A stretch of DNA of 6,795 nt from Acidobacteriota bacterium (GCA_021811745.1 JAJZNH010000842.1:1-6795); one strand, 5' to 3'; shown: positions 1 to 6,056, numbered from the stretch's first letter. Numbers and translations: made by a program. The notes: generated by a model from the sequence alone, not told the origin.

Positions 1-132
1 ACGCCCGACGAGATCCGCCGCTATGCGGACGCCCTGCGCCGCCGCAAGTACCGCGAAGCCGAAAGCGCCCGCCGCAAACAGGAGCGGCTGGCCACGGCTG
101 CCCAGGAAGAGGCGGAGGCCGGCAAACCCTGA
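1..132 (+). CDS. C-terminal tail of an unidentified protein (5' end outside window)
   Basis: Frame 1 is open from the window edge to a TGA at 130-132, giving 43 visible residues. The tail is very rich in Arg, Ala, Glu and Lys, starts TPDEIRRYADALRRRKYRE, and ends in an Ala/Glu-rich stretch closing with GKP. It is hydrophilic and probably helical, with no recognisable motif. Third codon positions are mostly G or C, as in the real genes nearby, which supports a genuine coding end. The stop lies 3 bases before the GTG of the next gene, so the two are probably co-transcribed. I do not recognise the family, and a tail this short and charged cannot be assigned a function. Confidence 0.6.
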   Translation, partial: TPDEIRRYADALRRRKYREAESARRKQERLATAAQEEAEAGKP

Positions 133-135
133 GTC

Positions 136-1038
136 GTGACGCACAGCGACCGATGGATTGGATGCGAAGTGCAGTCAGCACAGGATCAATCACCAACGCC
201 CAAAGATTATCCTCGCCGGATCGTATGCCTGACCGATGAGACGACCGAGATCCTCTATCTGCTTGGCGAACAGGACCGTATCGTCGGCGTCTCGGGATTC
301 ACTACGCGCCCGTTAGAAGCGCGGACCAAGCCGCGCGTGTCAACCTTCCGCGACGCCGACTGCGAGGCCATTCTCGCCCTCCAGCCGGATCTGGTATTGA
401 CCTTCTCTGACGTGCAGGCCGAGATCACGCGCCAGCTCGTCTCGCGTGGGCTCACTGTGCTCAACTTCAACCAGCGCAGCATCGGCGAGATCTTCGACAC
501 CATTGCGATGCTCTCGCGCCTGGTAGGGAGGCAGAATGAGGGCCAGGCGCTCATCGAGCGCTTCAAGCAGGGTCTCGATGAAATCGCGGTATCCACAAAG
601 GCGTTCCCCTATCGGCCGCGTGTCTTCTTTGAGGAGTGGAATGATCCGCTGATCAGCGGAATCCGGTGGGTCGAGGAGCTGATCGAAATTGCGGGAGGTG
701 AAGCTCTCTTTCCCGAATTGCGCGAGTGCGGGAAGGCACAGGACCGCATTGTGGAACCCACGGCCGTGGCGGCCCGCGATCCTCAGGTCGTCATCGCTTC
801 CTGGTGCGGAATGAAAGTGAAGAAGCAGGTGATCCTGTCGCGCCCGGGTTGGGAAGCGACCAGCGCCGTGCAAAGCGGGCATATCTACGAGATTCCATCG
901 GGTTGCATCCTGCAGCCGGGGCCTGCCGCGCTGACGGATGGAGTCCGGCAACTGCATGCAATCCTCGCGCGCGTGGTTGGCGTGGATGTCGCACCCGAGC
1001 TAGGACCGCGCCCGGCAGGCCAGACGCATCTCCTGTAA
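136..1038 (+). CDS. Cobalamin-binding protein, BtuF/TroA-like, without signal peptide
   Basis: A 300-residue protein of the TroA/BtuF-type periplasmic-binding-protein fold (COG0614-like). The N-terminal lobe begins at YPRRIVCLTDETTEILYLLG (residues 25-44), followed by RIVGVSGF (48-55) and a PDLVLTFSD segment (84-92). The C-terminal lobe shows FFEEWNDPLISGIRW (164-178), ASWCG (221-225) and the late signature LQPGPAALTDG (259-269). These match proteins usually annotated as cobalamin-binding. There is no hydrophobic leader or lipobox: residues 1-24 are polar, so the protein is predicted cytosolic, unlike E. coli BtuF. No BtuC or BtuD gene is visible. Whether it truly binds B12, another corrinoid or a different ligand is inference. 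The start is GTG at 136; no in-frame ATG precedes the conserved core, and GTG at 169 is the alternative. The ribosome binding site is weak, and the 3-base gap to the upstream stop suggests coupled translation. Confidence 0.85.
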   Translation: MTHSDRWIGCEVQSAQDQSPTPKDYPRRIVCLTDETTEILYLLGEQDRIVGVSGFTTRPLEARTKPRVSTFRDADCEAILALQPDLVLTFSDVQAEITRQLVSRGLTVLNFNQRSIGEIFDTIAMLSRLVGRQNEGQALIERFKQGLDEIAVSTKAFPYRPRVFFEEWNDPLISGIRWVEELIEIAGGEALFPELRECGKAQDRIVEPTAVAARDPQVVIASWCGMKVKKQVILSRPGWEATSAVQSGHIYEIPSGCILQPGPAALTDGVRQLHAILARVVGVDVAPELGPRPAGQTHLL

Positions 1039-1069
1039 AATTTAGCCAAGACCATTCCGCAAGATCGCT

Positions 1070-1125
1070 TCTTACGGCAAGTGGCCGGAGCTTCCCTGAG
1101 CAAGCCAGGCAGGATCCTCGTAAGA
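1070..1125 (+). promoter_or_regulatory. Possible stem-loop in the mrp leader
   Basis: The 117-base gap before mrp contains arms TCTTACG (1070-1076) and CGTAAGA (1119-1125), a perfect 7-bp inverted repeat with 42 bases between. The interior has smaller pairings (TGGC 1082-1085 with GCCA 1104-1107; GCTT 1090-1093 with AAGC 1102-1105) that overlap, so only one of them can form. I recognise no known riboswitch or operator. A leader fold or operator is only a possibility, and a chance inverted repeat is a real alternative. Confidence 0.22.
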
Positions 1126-1155
1126 CAGGACGTTGAAAAGGAGTAACTGAATCCA

Positions 1156-1986
1156 ATGGCTCATCCACATGCCATGCCCGCGCCGGTAGCGTTGCCCGGC
1201 GTTTCCAAAATCGTCGCAGTCGGCTCCGGCAAAGGTGGGGTAGGCAAGACCACTGTCGCCGTCAATCTGGCTATTGCGCTCTCCAAGCTGGGCCAGCGCG
1301 TGGGCCTCATCGATGCAGACATTTATGGCCCCAATGTCCCGCTGATGATGGGATCGAGCGAGCAGCCGAAGGTCGGCGACGGCAACGTGATTCTGCCCAA
1401 CCTGACGCACGGCATCAAGACCATTTCCATCGGCTATATCTCCCCCGGCGACAAGCCGCTGGTGATGCGCGGCCCCATGCTGCACCAGATCATCCGCCAG
1501 TTTCTGCAGCAGGTGGACTGGGGCGAGCTGGATTACCTGATTATTGATCTGCCGCCGGGCACCGGAGACGTGGTGATTTCCCTGGTGCAGACCGTGCCGC
1601 TCACCGGCGCGGTGGTTGTTTCGACGCCCAGTGACGTGAGCCTTGAAGATGCGCGCAAGGCCTTGGAGATGTTTGCGCAGGTCAACGTCGAAGTGCTCGG
1701 AATCGTCGAGAACATGAGCCACTTCACCTGCCCGCACTGCAACCATCAGATTGACATCTTCTCAAAGGGCGGTGCGGAGCGGACGGCGAAGCGCTTCAGC
1801 ATTCCTTTCCTTGGTTCCATCGAGCTGGTTCCCGCCATCCGCGAGGGTGGCGATCGCGGGTTGCCTGTCGCCCTGGCCGGGCCGAAGAGTCCGCAGGCAG
1901 CGGAATTTTATCAGATGGCCGAGAAGGTAAAGGAACAGGCCGAAGCCGCGGCGGCCTCCGCCACGGATGTGCTGGAGATCAGCTAA
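1156..1986 (+). CDS. mrp: Mrp/ApbC-family Fe-S cluster carrier ATPase (P-loop)
   Basis: A 276-residue Mrp/NBP35 (ApbC) P-loop ATPase that, by family knowledge, binds and transfers Fe-S clusters to apoproteins in the cytosol as a dimer. Visible motifs are the deviant Walker A GKGGVGKT (residues 25-32), the family signature DADIYGPNVPLMMG (53-66), Walker B DYLIIDLPPGTGD (126-138), and the CPHC pair (Cys192, Cys195) that bridges the cluster across the dimer. ENMSHF just before the cysteines and the following FSKGG are also typical. The N-terminal MIP18/DUF59 domain found in many bacterial Mrp proteins is absent: only about 17 residues precede the first strand. The ATG at 1156 has an AAGGAG at 1138-1143, a rather long 12-base spacing. 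The C-terminal end (residues 257-276) is Ala/Glu-rich and probably variable. The gene could be read from the upstream promoter or its own; it converges on ribA. Confidence 0.95.
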   Translation: MAHPHAMPAPVALPGVSKIVAVGSGKGGVGKTTVAVNLAIALSKLGQRVGLIDADIYGPNVPLMMGSSEQPKVGDGNVILPNLTHGIKTISIGYISPGDKPLVMRGPMLHQIIRQFLQQVDWGELDYLIIDLPPGTGDVVISLVQTVPLTGAVVVSTPSDVSLEDARKALEMFAQVNVEVLGIVENMSHFTCPHCNHQIDIFSKGGAERTAKRFSIPFLGSIELVPAIREGGDRGLPVALAGPKSPQAAEFYQMAEKVKEQAEAAAASATDVLEIS

Positions 1987-2010
1987 GATACGTCTCCTTC
2001 GCGGGCAATC

Positions 2011-2164
2011 CTTGCGATTTCAGCCCCGAAGTGGTGCTTCTTTGCGCGGGAAGCACCACTTGAATTCATCACTTCGGTCTACAGCGGAGGGCGAAGCGCC
2101 GCAGCGTCGATTCGAGCGGCGGATCCCCGAGGCGGGGAATCGCCGGCTTGCCTGAAATCCCAAG
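2011..2164. repeat. 154-base unit bounded by imperfect 13-base inverted repeats, hairpin-rich
   Basis: CTTGCGATTTCAG (2011-2023) and CTGAAATCCCAAG (2152-2164) are inverted copies matching at 12 of 13 positions. Between them lie a perfect 12-bp hairpin (2029-2061), a 4-bp hairpin GGCG-aag-CGCC (2090-2100), and a longer imperfect stem (2118-2144) in which GGCG pairs with CGCC and CCCC with GGGG. The unit fills most of the convergent mrp-ribA gap and has no convincing coding content. It could be a small non-autonomous mobile repeat (MITE- or REP-like), a structured RNA or simply a complex terminator region. No target-site duplication is evident at its edges. Confidence 0.4.
2029..2061. terminator. 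Perfect 12-bp hairpin between convergent mrp and ribA
   Basis: AAGTGGTGCTTC (2029-2040) and GAAGCACCACTT (2050-2061) pair perfectly around a 9-base loop. The position, 43 bases after the mrp stop and 126 bases beyond the ribA stop on the other strand, fits a terminator or mRNA 3'-end stabiliser for either gene. Neither strand has a T-run after the stem, so it is not a standard intrinsic terminator. A competing 8-bp pairing exists: CCGAAGTG (2026-2033) with CACTTCGG (2070-2077). Confidence 0.5.
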
Positions 2165-2186
2165 AGCTGTATCTGCGGAGAAGCCG

Positions 2187-2846
2187 CTAAGAGGCAGATT
2201 CGAAGGTTGATTCGAGGATGTGGCCCATCTTCTCGCGCTTGGTCCTGAGGTAGCGCTCAAACGTTTCCTGCGGCTCAACCTCAGCCGATACGCGCTCGAC
2301 CACGGCGATGCCTGCCGACTCCAAAGCTGAGACTTTATCCGGATTATTGGTAATGAGCCGGACCTGAGAGACGCCCAACAGCTTGAGGACCTCGGCCGGC
2401 AGCTCGTACTCGCGGCAGTCGGCGGCAAAGCCCAGCTCGACGTTGGCGTCCACCGTGTCCAGGCCCTGGTCCTGCAACTCGTAGGCCCTGAGCTTGGCCA
2501 TCAGGCCGATGCCGCGGCCCTCCTGCTGTTCATACAGCAGAATCCCCGCGCCAGCCGCGGCGATCTTGCGCAGGGCGAGCTCAAGCTGCAAGCGGCAATC
2601 GCAGCGCAGTGAACCGAAGACATCACCGGTGAGGCATTGCGAGTGGATGCGGACCAGCGGCGCTGCGGCGTGGATGTCGCCCATGACGAGCGCAACCAAG
2701 CCCTCGGTTCGGCTGCCGTTTTGCTTCTCCGGACCGCAGTCAGGCCGCGCCGCGTCGGTCTGGCCCTCAAAGCCCAGAATGCGGAAGGCACCCCACCGGG
2801 TGGGAAAATCGGCCTCGGCGATCTTCTTCACGCATTCAAATCCCAT
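2187..2846 (-). CDS. ribA: GTP cyclohydrolase II (riboflavin biosynthesis)
   Basis: A 219-residue stand-alone GTP cyclohydrolase II, the cytosolic zinc enzyme that opens GTP to 2,5-diamino-6-ribosylamino-4(3H)-pyrimidinone 5'-phosphate, formate and pyrophosphate, the first step toward riboflavin. The zinc ligands are Cys71, Cys82 and Cys84 in HSQCLTGDVFGSLRCDC. The phosphate/GTP-binding stretch EQQEGRGIGL is at residues 106-115. Tyr122, Asp143 and Arg145 fall where E. coli RibA has its catalytic-site Tyr105, Asp126 and Arg128, a constant offset of 17. RLITNNPDK (163-171) is another family signature. The protein is about 20 residues longer than E. coli RibA, mostly before the zinc motif, and carries no fused DHBP synthase (RibB) domain; no other rib gene is visible. 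The ATG at 2846 is the first start before the conserved core; upstream on its strand lies only a weak AGG-containing site. Confidence 0.96.
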   Translation of the reverse strand: MGFECVKKIAEADFPTRWGAFRILGFEGQTDAARPDCGPEKQNGSRTEGLVALVMGDIHAAAPLVRIHSQCLTGDVFGSLRCDCRLQLELALRKIAAAGAGILLYEQQEGRGIGLMAKLRAYELQDQGLDTVDANVELGFAADCREYELPAEVLKLLGVSQVRLITNNPDKVSALESAGIAVVERVSAEVEPQETFERYLRTKREKMGHILESTFESAS

Positions 2847-2964
2847 AAACCTATTTTACTTCTTGGATCGTAAGGCACTGCGATCCCCATCACAGGAGGT
2901 GGGACGGGTCCGGCCAGCCTCCATCCATTAGCCGCTTCGCAGCGGGACGCGATACATTGATTGC
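2847..2964. promoter_or_regulatory. Divergent promoter region between ribA and the sensor kinase
   Basis: This 118-base gap must carry the start signals for ribA (minus) and probably the kinase (plus). It contains an inverted repeat GGATCG (2865-2870) / CGATCC (2881-2886) with a 10-base spacer, close to the ribA start, which could be an operator or a leader hairpin. A second small stem, CCGCT (2932-2936) / AGCGG (2941-2945), lies just before the kinase. I could not identify a convincing -35/-10 pair for either direction. No FMN riboswitch signature is visible ahead of ribA, and the gap is too short for a full one with its expression platform. An AGGAGGT at 2894-2900 on the plus strand has no start codon at suitable spacing. 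Confidence 0.4.
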
Positions 2965-4284
2965 GTGGAACATACCAACACGCTGATTCTGATCACGCTG
3001 CTCGTCAAGCTGGGCGTGGCCGCCGCCGTGGCCAGCGCGCTGGCGCGGTCTCACACCTTTCAGCGGTTGCTGTTTGCCGAGCATCGCCGCTTCCGCGAAA
3101 CCGCGGGCCTGCTGGCGTTTTTCCTGGTGCCGCTTACGCTGGGCGTATGGGTGCGCACCAAGGTGCAAAACTTCCTGGCCGCCGACATCTCCTTTGAAAC
3201 AACGATTCTGCTGGGCCTGCTGCTCGGTCCTGGCTGGGCCATGCTGGGCGGTATGGTGCTGTCCATACCGGCCCTCTTTCACCACGAGTACCTGGCTCTG
3301 CCGTTCAACGCGGTCCTTGGTCTGGCGGCGGGCATTCTGGGCCGGTTTGTCGAGAAGGAGGAGATCTGGTCCTTCACGCCGTTTATTGATCTGAGCCTTT
3401 ACCGGTGGGTACGCCGCAATCTCCGCAAGCCGCGCATCGACCGCCAGATCATGATGCTGTTTCTGATCGTGGCCATGGAGATCGCGCGCGAGTGGGTGGC
3501 GCGGAACCTTCCGCATGAGACCGGGCCGCGCTGGCTCTTTGCGCTCAACACGAACTCCTGGGGCTTGCAGGTGCTGGTGTGGCTGTGCGCGCCCATGGTG
3601 GTGGGCATCGCGCTGAAGGTGTGGAATGCCCTGCGCGTCGAGTTGTCGCTGGAGGAACAAAAGCGCCTGCTGCTGGAGGCCCGGCTGGACGCTCTGCAGC
3701 GGCAGATCAATCCGCACTTTCTCTTCAACACGCTCAACTCGATCGCCTCGCTGGTGCGAGTGCGTCCAGAGCTGGCCCGCGACATGACGGTGAAGCTGGC
3801 CAACATATTGCGCGCTCTGCTCAAGGATCACGACACCTACGTTCCGCTGAGCGAGGAGCTGAAGTTTACCGACGATTATCTGGACATCGAGGTGGTGCGC
3901 TTCGGCGCCGACAAGCTGAAGGTCGAAAAAGAGATCGATCCGCGCACGCTGGATCTCCTGGTGCCCAGCATCCTGCTACAGCCGTTGATTGAGAACAGCA
4001 TCAAGCATGGGTTGGAGCCGCGCATTCACGGGGGCACTGTGACCGTGCGCAGCCGCCTCGAAGGCGACCGCATCCGGATCGAGGTAGCCGATGACGGCGT
4101 GGGCATCAGCGCGCGGCCGGCTTCCGCGCTGCAGCGCAGCGGCGCCGGCATCGGCATGAAGAATGTGCAGGAGCGGCTGGATGTGCTCTACGGCAACCAG
4201 GCGCGATTTAACGTGGTGAGCAGCCCCGGGCGCGGCACGCTGGTTTCCATCGAGATTCCGGCGATGCTGAGCAGCGTCGCCTGA
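2965..4284 (+). CDS. LytS/YehU-type membrane sensor histidine kinase
   Basis: A 439-residue inner-membrane sensor kinase. The N-terminal half has about six hydrophobic segments (roughly residues 6-27, 47-63, 78-104, 110-127, 161-177, 199-220). The part from about 79 to 128, with GLLLGPGWAMLGG and NAVLGLAAGILGRF, resembles the 5TM LytS/YhcK sensor domain. A short helix (224-246) leads to the His_kinase box with QRQINPHFLFNTLNSIASL; His251 is the predicted phosphorylated residue. The HATPase domain follows: N box LIENSIKHG with Glu343/Asn344, DDGVGI (376-381), GAGIGMKNVQERL (393-405) and SSPGRGT (419-425). Family members usually phosphorylate a LytTR response regulator; none lies in this window, so the ligand and partner are unknown. 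The start is GTG at 2965, needed to keep the first membrane segment. The next in-frame ATG (3241) would cut the sensor domain. The ribosome binding site is poor, and leaderless translation is possible. Confidence 0.92.
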   Translation: MEHTNTLILITLLVKLGVAAAVASALARSHTFQRLLFAEHRRFRETAGLLAFFLVPLTLGVWVRTKVQNFLAADISFETTILLGLLLGPGWAMLGGMVLSIPALFHHEYLALPFNAVLGLAAGILGRFVEKEEIWSFTPFIDLSLYRWVRRNLRKPRIDRQIMMLFLIVAMEIAREWVARNLPHETGPRWLFALNTNSWGLQVLVWLCAPMVVGIALKVWNALRVELSLEEQKRLLLEARLDALQRQINPHFLFNTLNSIASLVRVRPELARDMTVKLANILRALLKDHDTYVPLSEELKFTDDYLDIEVVRFGADKLKVEKEIDPRTLDLLVPSILLQPLIENSIKHGLEPRIHGGTVTVRSRLEGDRIRIEVADDGVGISARPASALQRSGAGIGMKNVQERLDVLYGNQARFNVVSSPGRGTLVSIEIPAMLSSVA

Positions 4285-4361
4285 GCCGCCCGAGGCAGCA
4301 GTCCCTGTTCGGTTACTGGAATGAAGGCCGCACGCAGAGCCATTCGCGGTATCCTCGAAAG

Positions 4362-5345
4362 ATGGTGCGCTTCACGGTACTGGCGTCCGGCTCGAAGGGG
4401 AACAGTACGGTCATCACCGGTGGCCGCACGCGCATCCTGCTGGACGCCGGGCTGAGCTGCCGGGAGCTGTTCCGCCGCATGAAGCTGGCCGGCGAAGATC
4501 CAGAGACTCTGGACGCCATCGTCATCACCCACGAGCACCAGGATCACGTGAACGGACTGGCGGTGACGGCGCGCAAGCTGGGCGTTCCTGTGTACTTCAC
4601 CGAGGCCACCCACCGCGCCTGGATGCGCTGGCTGACGCCGCGACGGCAGATGACCTATGCGCAGTGGCTGGAGGCCGCCGCGGCGGCCCGCAAACAGGCG
4701 GCTGAGCGGCAGTCCGGGGCCGATGTGGCCGCCGAAGCTGAAGAGCCAGAAGTGCTGGCGGCTGTCGAGGCCGAGGAGGCAACCGCTGCCGCTTCAGAGG
4801 CAAGTCTTCAGCAACCGCCATCCCGGAAAGAGGATCCTGCCTGGCTTCCAGCTACGGAGTACTTCCAGGCCGGTAATCCCTTTGAAATAGGAGATATTTC
4901 CCTGAATCCGTTTACCATTCCTCACGATGCCGCTGACCCGGTGGGTTTTGTCATTAGGGCCGAAGGGGTGAGGATGGGCTTTGCCACCGACCTTGGCTAC
5001 ATTCCGCCGAACGTGAAGGCGCAACTCAAGGGGCTGGCGTTGCTGTTGCTCGAATCCAATCATGACCTGGAAATGCTGCGCGACGGCCCTTATCCCTGGT
5101 CGGTGAAGCAAAGGGTGCTTTCGCGGGTGGGGCATCTCTCCAATGAGGCTGCCGCAGGGTTCCTTGAAAGCGCATACGACGGACAGGCAACCTATATCAT
5201 CCTGGCGCATCTTTCCCAAAGTAATAACCTACCGGAACTGGCGCGGTTGGCAGCGGAGCGAGCCTTAAGCGGAAAGGCAAGTTTGCTGGCTAACCGGCTT
5301 TTACTGGCAGGGCAGGATGAACCGCTTTCTTCTGTCTGTTTTTAA
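4362..5345 (+). CDS. walJ: WalJ/YycJ-like metallo-beta-lactamase-fold hydrolase with Ala/Glu-rich insert
   Basis: A 327-residue MBL-fold hydrolase of the YycJ/WalJ family (COG1235-like), cytosolic and proposed to be a DNA exonuclease in Gram-positive relatives. It opens with the family start FTVLASGSKGNST. The metal-binding motif THEHQDH has His57, His59, Asp61 and His62; further likely ligands are His188 (IPHDAADP), Asp210 (ATDLGY) and His283 (LAHLSQSNN). ESNHDLEML (231-239), YPWSVKQRVLS (244-254) and GHLSNEAAA (257-265) match B. subtilis YycJ closely. It is longer than that roughly 264-residue protein because of an Ala/Glu-rich, probably disordered insert around residues 104-160. GC at third codon positions falls from 43 of the first 50 codons to 23 of the last 47. 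It starts 77 bases after the kinase stop on the same strand, so co-transcription is plausible. The ATG at 4362 has no strong ribosome binding site, but the conserved core begins at once, leaving no room for a later start. Confidence 0.93.
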   Translation: MVRFTVLASGSKGNSTVITGGRTRILLDAGLSCRELFRRMKLAGEDPETLDAIVITHEHQDHVNGLAVTARKLGVPVYFTEATHRAWMRWLTPRRQMTYAQWLEAAAAARKQAAERQSGADVAAEAEEPEVLAAVEAEEATAAASEASLQQPPSRKEDPAWLPATEYFQAGNPFEIGDISLNPFTIPHDAADPVGFVIRAEGVRMGFATDLGYIPPNVKAQLKGLALLLLESNHDLEMLRDGPYPWSVKQRVLSRVGHLSNEAAAGFLESAYDGQATYIILAHLSQSNNLPELARLAAERALSGKASLLANRLLLAGQDEPLSSVCF

Positions 5346-5428
5346 TGAACTTAGTGTAGAATAGGCAGATACGGGCGTCACTCTGATTTGGGTAGAGTTG
5401 GCAAGGAAAGTGCCGCGGGAGATACCTT

Positions 5429-5590
5429 ATGCCGCGACATGGCAGGTCGGCACAGAATCGCCGGGGACCAGTAACGCGTCAAATGAATGGAAGTTCCTTT
5501 AGCCTGACAGGCCGCGCGACGCTGAAGACGGCCAAACACATTCTTTGCAAAGCGAGTCTCTACATTTATGGCAAGAACAAGATGCACTGA
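5429..5590 (+). CDS. Possible small ORF (53 residues) ahead of the zinc-finger gene
   Basis: An ATG at 5429 opens a 53-codon frame ending in TGA at 5588-5590, so it overlaps the start of the next gene (5568) by 23 bases in another frame. The predicted peptide begins MPRHGRSAQNRRGP and ends YIYGKNKMH; it is strongly basic and has no membrane segment or motif I recognise. The main support is a good Shine-Dalgarno-like GGGAG at 5417-5421, 7 bases before the ATG, better than that of the following gene. It could be a leader peptide giving translational coupling, or a chance frame in the leader. Confidence 0.25.
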   Translation: MPRHGRSAQNRRGPVTRQMNGSSFSLTGRATLKTAKHILCKASLYIYGKNKMH

Positions 5591-6029
5591 TCGAGTCGTG
5601 GGCGCCATTCTGGCGAGCTGGCGATATGACATTTCGGGCATTTACCCGGAGATGCGTAAAGACTACGAGCATCATTTTGCCGAATGCCCCCATTGCCGGG
5701 CGCGGCAGAAGTTTCATCGCACTCTGGATCTGACGCTGGCCGTTCTGACCTCGCTGTCGGTTCTCTTTTTCCTCTTTGCGCTTGCGGTTCTCAAGCACAT
5801 CAAGCCCCTGGATCATGTCGCGTTCAGCGTTTTCGGGCTGGACATCTACGATATGTATCATATGCTGGTCTCAGCGGGTGTTGCGGGGCTGTGCTTCTCC
5901 GTGATTGCGGTGGTGCTGGTATTTACCGCTACTCCGGTGCCGACGTATTTGAGCGGCATTGCGTCGGAGCGCGCCAAGCTGATCGAGGAAAGGCTGCCGG
6001 CGGCGATCAAATCTCTGCGGCCCCGGTAA
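5568..6029 (+). CDS. Small membrane protein with N-terminal HxxxCxxC zinc-finger-like motif
   Basis: A 153-residue protein with an N-terminal cytoplasmic segment carrying HFAECPHC, an H-x3-C-x2-C arrangement (His36, Cys40, Cys43) like the zinc-binding motif of anti-sigma factors. Cys6 may also take part. Two hydrophobic segments follow (about 55-76 and 99-121), then an amphipathic, charged C-terminal tail (132-153). The segment GAILASWRYDISGIYPEM before the motif resembles small uncharacterised proteins I associate with acidobacteria. Family knowledge suggests an anti-sigma-like or membrane-anchored regulatory role, but no sigma factor gene is adjacent and the length after the finger is short, so the function is unknown. 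The ATG at 5568 is the only good start: the upstream frame reaches a stop at 5523-5525 with no other start. AAGCGAG (5550-5556) is a weak binding site, and a perfect 10-bp palindrome CTTTGCAAAG sits at 5543-5552. Confidence 0.8.
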   Translation: MARTRCTDRVVGAILASWRYDISGIYPEMRKDYEHHFAECPHCRARQKFHRTLDLTLAVLTSLSVLFFLFALAVLKHIKPLDHVAFSVFGLDIYDMYHMLVSAGVAGLCFSVIAVVLVFTATPVPTYLSGIASERAKLIEERLPAAIKSLRPR

Positions 6030-6056
6030 AAGCATTGCCGAGCCCGGATCTTCAGG

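Noticed and set aside
340..957. Minus-strand open frame (205 residues) opposite the cobalamin-binding protein gene
   Set aside because: It has no motif, and the plus strand carries a well-matched protein family across the same bases.
1072..1746. Minus-strand open frame (224 residues) opposite mrp
   Set aside because: It is His/Gln/Asp-rich without motifs and is fully explained as the shadow of the Mrp-coding strand.
1967..2155. Plus-strand 62-residue frame overlapping the end of mrp and the hairpin region
   Set aside because: It is Arg/Ser-rich, has no ribosome binding site and crosses the inverted repeats; it looks like random translation of structured DNA.
2894..2900. AGGAGGT, a perfect Shine-Dalgarno-like word on the plus strand
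   Set aside because: No ATG or GTG follows at workable spacing; the kinase start is more than 60 bases downstream.
2847..2964. FMN riboswitch upstream of ribA
   Set aside because: I looked for the conserved FMN-element boxes on the ribA strand and saw none; the space is also too short for the aptamer and a control region.
2890..3831. Long minus-strand open frame (313 residues) opposite the sensor kinase
   Set aside because: It is Gln/His/Arg-rich with no domain, and it lies antisense to a gene with clear kinase motifs. Long antisense frames are expected in GC-rich coding DNA.
5346..5428. Possible promoter (TAGAAT at 5357-5362) or riboswitch upstream of the zinc-finger gene
   Set aside because: No -35 element at proper spacing and no known aptamer signature, including the c-di-GMP type.
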